Source: Lingula anatina (taxonomy: Eukaryota; Brachiopoda; Lingulata; Lingulida; Lingulidae). Taken from it: a stretch of DNA of 64,000 bases. Position numbers and translations under genes: made by a program. This document shows, one piece after another, positions 60,080 to 64,000 of this stretch (positions within the stretch are counted from its first letter, which is position 1; each line of letters begins with the position of its first letter). The DNA lies in contig NW_019776046.1 of assembly GCF_001039355.2 (NCBI RefSeq), forward strand, positions 336,389-400,388. Direction: 5' to 3'. A model generated the notes under the pieces. That model was not told the DNA's origin. It searched no databases and saw only the letters and a program-made list of their open reading frames with translations.

Positions 60080-60085
60080 AATAAA
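60080..60085 (+). terminator. Candidate poly(A) signal of the E2F4/5 gene
   Basis: AATAAA 775 nt after the stop codon; another lies near 61234. Confidence 0.4.
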
Positions 60086-60489
60086 TAATTGTGTTACTTC
60101 GTGCATTGTCAGCAAGTGATGCTGCACTTTACTAATGAAAATTTGAATTGTTGCTTGTTGAAGGATTCAGCTATCCAGGGATGAGATTTTTTTTTCAAGA
60201 TTGTTTTCTTCATATCTGGCATTTATGAGTCAGCAATTTCATTTTTGAAATCAATTTGACACCAAGAGACATTTAAGATAATTTGTGAGTTTGGAAATCT
60301 ACAACTTTAATTTTTTGGGTGTCTCTCAAAAAGCATCTGTTACAAAATTATGGTTTTTGGCAAATTGGGTGCCGAACATTAATACAAATTGTATTTTGTT
60401 GTTTATATATATCACTTCTTTGTCATTGGTTACAATCTTCCACGTGTTATTTGCTGCACTGTTTCAATTTTTTTTTTGTTTATTAAAAT

Positions 60490-60806
60490 NNNNNNNNNNN
60501 NNNNNNNNNNNNNNNNNNNNNNNNNNNNNNNNNNNNNNNNNNNNNNNNNNNNNNNNNNNNNNNNNNNNNNNNNNNNNNNNNNNNNNNNNNNNNNNNNNNN
60601 NNNNNNNNNNNNNNNNNNNNNNNNNNNNNNNNNNNNNNNNNNNNNNNNNNNNNNNNNNNNNNNNNNNNNNNNNNNNNNNNNNNNNNNNNNNNNNNNNNNN
60701 NNNNNNNNNNNNNNNNNNNNNNNNNNNNNNNNNNNNNNNNNNNNNNNNNNNNNNNNNNNNNNNNNNNNNNNNNNNNNNNNNNNNNNNNNNNNNNNNNNNN
60801 NNNNNN
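60490..60806. other. Assembly gap (317 N)
   Basis: A run of N downstream of the E2F4/5 coding region. Confidence 0.98.
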
Positions 60807-61249
60807 TGCAACTGCTTTTTTTTTTTTGCCATATTTAAGAAAATATGTGTAAGTCTTACTCAGGAATGCATCCGAATAGATAACAATGAAATGACTAATA
60901 GTAACCTTTCAAACTACTTTAAACAGTAATGGTGGTACTGGTAAGGATTTGGTAAAAAAAGTTGACTATTTGACGAATAGTTTTCTTTAATTTTAAACTG
61001 TTCTCATTGCTAAGGTTCAACATTTCTATAGAAATTTTGTTGGAAACAGTGGAATAAATATGTTGTTTATTAAGGTTGTAAATATTTTGTATCCACACAG
61101 CAGTGTAAATAAAATCGATATAACTTTGAGAAGTTGTGTGGCCAGAAGTTCTTCTTTGATAAGAACATAGGCAAAGTAGAGTGCAGGACATGCATTTATA
61201 CTTGTAAACAGCACTTCATATTGAGATATTTTAAATAAAGTGATGATGA

Positions 61250-64000
61250 AAAAAATTGTGGCTTGAACTTATTATAAGTTAGATGTAAAATCCTTCAAAA
61301 ATGCTGAACACGTGCTGTACAATCAAGCTTTATTTAGTATTATAATAATCCATTCTGCATAATTTACAAAAGTAAAATGATCTGGTCACTATTTCATGTG
61401 AAAATCACAGAAATAAAATTTGATTTATAAAAAAAAATGTAAAATTAATGCTGCATTATTAGATAATATGTACATCTTAGCAGAAAATTGGACGGGATTT
61501 CTGATGTGCTGCATCATTTTAACAAAAAAACTTAAATTTCTGTAACTAGTAACTTTTAAATTCCCAATGCACATTGTGAACCGTTGGTTAATAATAATCC
61601 ATTTAACAGCTGGTAATATCATATGGTGAAAACAGACTGAAAAATTAAAACAAATTACACAAAAAAGTGCAGTTTGAAATAATTTTACCTTGTCTGTAAG
61701 TCTAATTGCACTTTTTCCAATTTGTAGCAAGAAGTGCATTTTTTCACATGTAAGTCTACAAAGCCTTTGATTTTTTAGCAGCAGCTTTAACAATAGAAAA
61801 TAATTTATCTGGCATAAGAGAGAGAATATTATATTACAGAACCACTGAGGAAAAAAATCAGTAAAAGGAATTATGTACATTGGACTCTGAATACAAAAAG
61901 TGTCACCAAAAAATTGCAAATGATGCTCATTAAGTATCAGATCAATAGAGAAATAAGATCTAGAACACAGCCTTATGGTAAAGTTACCTTGTTTAAAAAA
62001 CTGGACGGACCTGAAATGAAATACCAAGCATACACAGGTCATCTTAATTCAATGTGGACAAAATCATCCACACATAAGAGGAAGATGCAATAAAAGAGGA
62101 AGATGCAGCTTCAGCAGCTAAAGAGGCTTACAACGTATTACGACTAAGGTACACACTGATAGTTTTGAAAACACTGAACACCATGCTTTTCCTGATAAAC
62201 TTTGCACTGAAATGATCACAAATTATGTGCATAAAATTATTTAAAAATAATAAAAGAGATAATCTGAATATATCTGAGACCCTGCATATCGCTGAATATA
62301 TTATAATATTGTTAAACACTACAACAATATAGGTACACGTACATTAAAAACGTATCACAACACAACTGAGCAATACCAGTCTCCTTTTTTTTTTAAACAA
62401 ATAAGTGCTAAATTCTTCATCATCCTCCTCATCACAATCCACATGATCAAATTGCAATATATCAAAATATAATCTACACCCAAAGGTTATACATGATAAT
62501 GCGAAAAGAGATAAATGCATAAATATTTACAAAGTGCATTGTAGTGATCTTCCATATATTAAAGTATATAGGAAAATTCTAAGACATGTAAAAATATACA
62601 TTGGAATGGTTATAGTTCTACTGAACAAATAAGATACCTAGAATAAGAGAATAATTCTGTTCTCGATAGCAATTGCATTTCTTTGGTTCATTGTTTATAA
62701 GAGATATGAGTTAAGAATAAGACAAGAAGTTGTTAAAGATCACATCACTTCAAAATTCATCAGGTTAATTAACTTATGGGAATATATGAGATTTTATACA
62801 CAAGGTAAAGTAAAGCAGACCTACATACAGTCAACAAGTATACATATTCTCAATTTATTCACATCTCATAGCTCTGGCATCTGTTCAAAAGTTTGTGCAT
62901 ATAATGGCATCATATTTATATATATGTAACTTTATGAAAAAAAAAATACCTCCACAGAAAGAACCTCCACATACAAAAGTGAAATCACAGATTTCTTCAA
63001 CCATTTCTGATAAAAGACACAAAGAAATTTCTCAAGGTCATCAAAGGGTGAAGGTTATTCTCAAATCGCTCACTACAGGTGCAGTTCATTCTTCAATCAA
63101 ATATATCTATCTTTTTTTTTACTGTATAACACATGCTCTGCTTTTTCCCACTTCTTCTCCAGTTTTCCCACTTTTTACCGCACCCTTGTTTCCATTCTGT
63201 ACTGCCCTCTGAGCCTGGAGTAACTGAAAGTCGGGGAGAGAGAAATTCCATGAGACACAATATTTATAAAGCTTTAAAATGATTGCTTTAATACAGCTGA
63301 CCACTGTAATCACTAGAGAACATCTTCATTATAAGTAATCTGACTTTCAAACCACTGTAACTGTATCAATTTCCAATTTAAATAAATCATTTTTTACAGA
63401 CACATCAAATCCTTTCACAATAAAATTGTTTCTAACAATATATTATTATTCTATTTTACAAACAAAGTGCTTGCAAATCACAGTTAAGCAATAAAGCAGA
63501 CAACTCTAAAGTTATTCTGACGACCAGCTTTCAAAGCTCAAATCAAACAGCTGGAATCAAAATCAAAATCGAGGGAAATTTGTCGTCACTTTTGTGGAGA
63601 TCTTGCAATGCCACTTTTGTACAGGTATAATAAGTAGGGCATGGTCAAAACATTATACATGAAAACAAACTTAAGATACACATGAATATTTCCCTTGTGT
63701 GCTTAAAGGTTCTGAAGACCAGATTATATATATATTTATACCATCTCCCTTGTGTGAGGTGCGGTCCTGTTTAGTTTGGTTCCAACTAAATCAGTTCAAC
63801 ATATAGTCGCATTTCATTAAAGATTAGACCTTTTTTCTCTGCAGCTCATCTGACTAAGCCAAGCTAACCATATGCAGCAAATTTGGAAAATCTCTCTTTG
63901 AAGACAATCTTAGATAAACTTTCTTTTCAAGCCATGAAGCTGGCTAATTCAAACCAAACCACGAAAAAGAACAACAGTCAAATATGGCTTAAAATTATTT
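61250..64000. other. AT-rich stretch, no coding gene seen
   Basis: No exon with family similarity or splice structure is visible on either strand. A TTTATT near 61330 (AATAAA on the minus strand) and the long frame-free run would fit the 3' UTR of a convergent minus-strand gene lying beyond the window, but this is a guess. Confidence 0.35.

Noticed and set aside
61425-62042. 205-residue minus-strand open frame rich in Phe, Ile, Leu and Cys
   Set aside because: AT-driven composition, no domain, no splice context; likely non-coding or UTR sequence.

Overview
The window is animal (metazoan) nuclear DNA, AT-rich, with GT-AG introns, polyadenylation signals, many microsatellites and a dense load of small DNA transposons. 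The gene set (tandem GT92 glycosyltransferases, a Snail-type zinc finger gene, a BRICHOS-like secreted precursor, an RGSL1-like gene, a BTBD17-like gene and an E2F4/5 gene) fits an invertebrate bilaterian, probably marine and highly heterozygous; I cannot name the species. Three N runs, three single N bases and three near-identical duplicated blocks show that this is a draft scaffold that keeps uncollapsed overlaps or haplotypes.

Layout. 1-1.7 kb: 3' part of a GT92 gene with a coding minisatellite. 1.7-14.4 kb: no gene recognised; MITEs, a Tc1-like remnant and a 261-bp palindrome. 14.48-16.34 kb: complete GT92 gene on one exon. 17.74-20.69 kb: three-exon Snail-superfamily gene with a SNAG-like first exon. 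21.96-24.06 kb: 5'-truncated LINE relic interrupted by a 604-bp hAT-like element. 25.05-27.89 kb: TATA-driven gene for a secreted BRICHOS-like precursor with a dibasic cleavage site and a nine-cysteine C-terminal part. 28.47-44.3 kb: RGSL1-like gene of about 18 exons with a CRE-rich promoter, carrying an assembly duplication of its largest exon and a haplotype duplication of its last exon. 47.1-49.28 kb (minus) and 49.37-59.30 kb (plus): head-to-head BTBD17-like and E2F4/5 genes sharing an 87-bp start-to-start region; the E2F gene has a textbook AT-AC U12-type intron. 59.3-64 kb: E2F 3' UTR and then AT-rich sequence with no supported coding gene.

The genes do not form an operon or a pathway; they are ordinary separate transcription units. 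The two GT92 genes are tandem paralogues, and only the BTBD17-like/E2F pair is likely to be co-regulated through a shared promoter. I found no CRISPR array, rRNA or functional tRNA. The least ordinary items are the BRICHOS-like precursor, the SNAG-exon Snail relative with a modified third finger, the AT-AC intron, and the palindromic MITE families. Exon boundaries were placed by eye from splice signals, reading phase and family knowledge.
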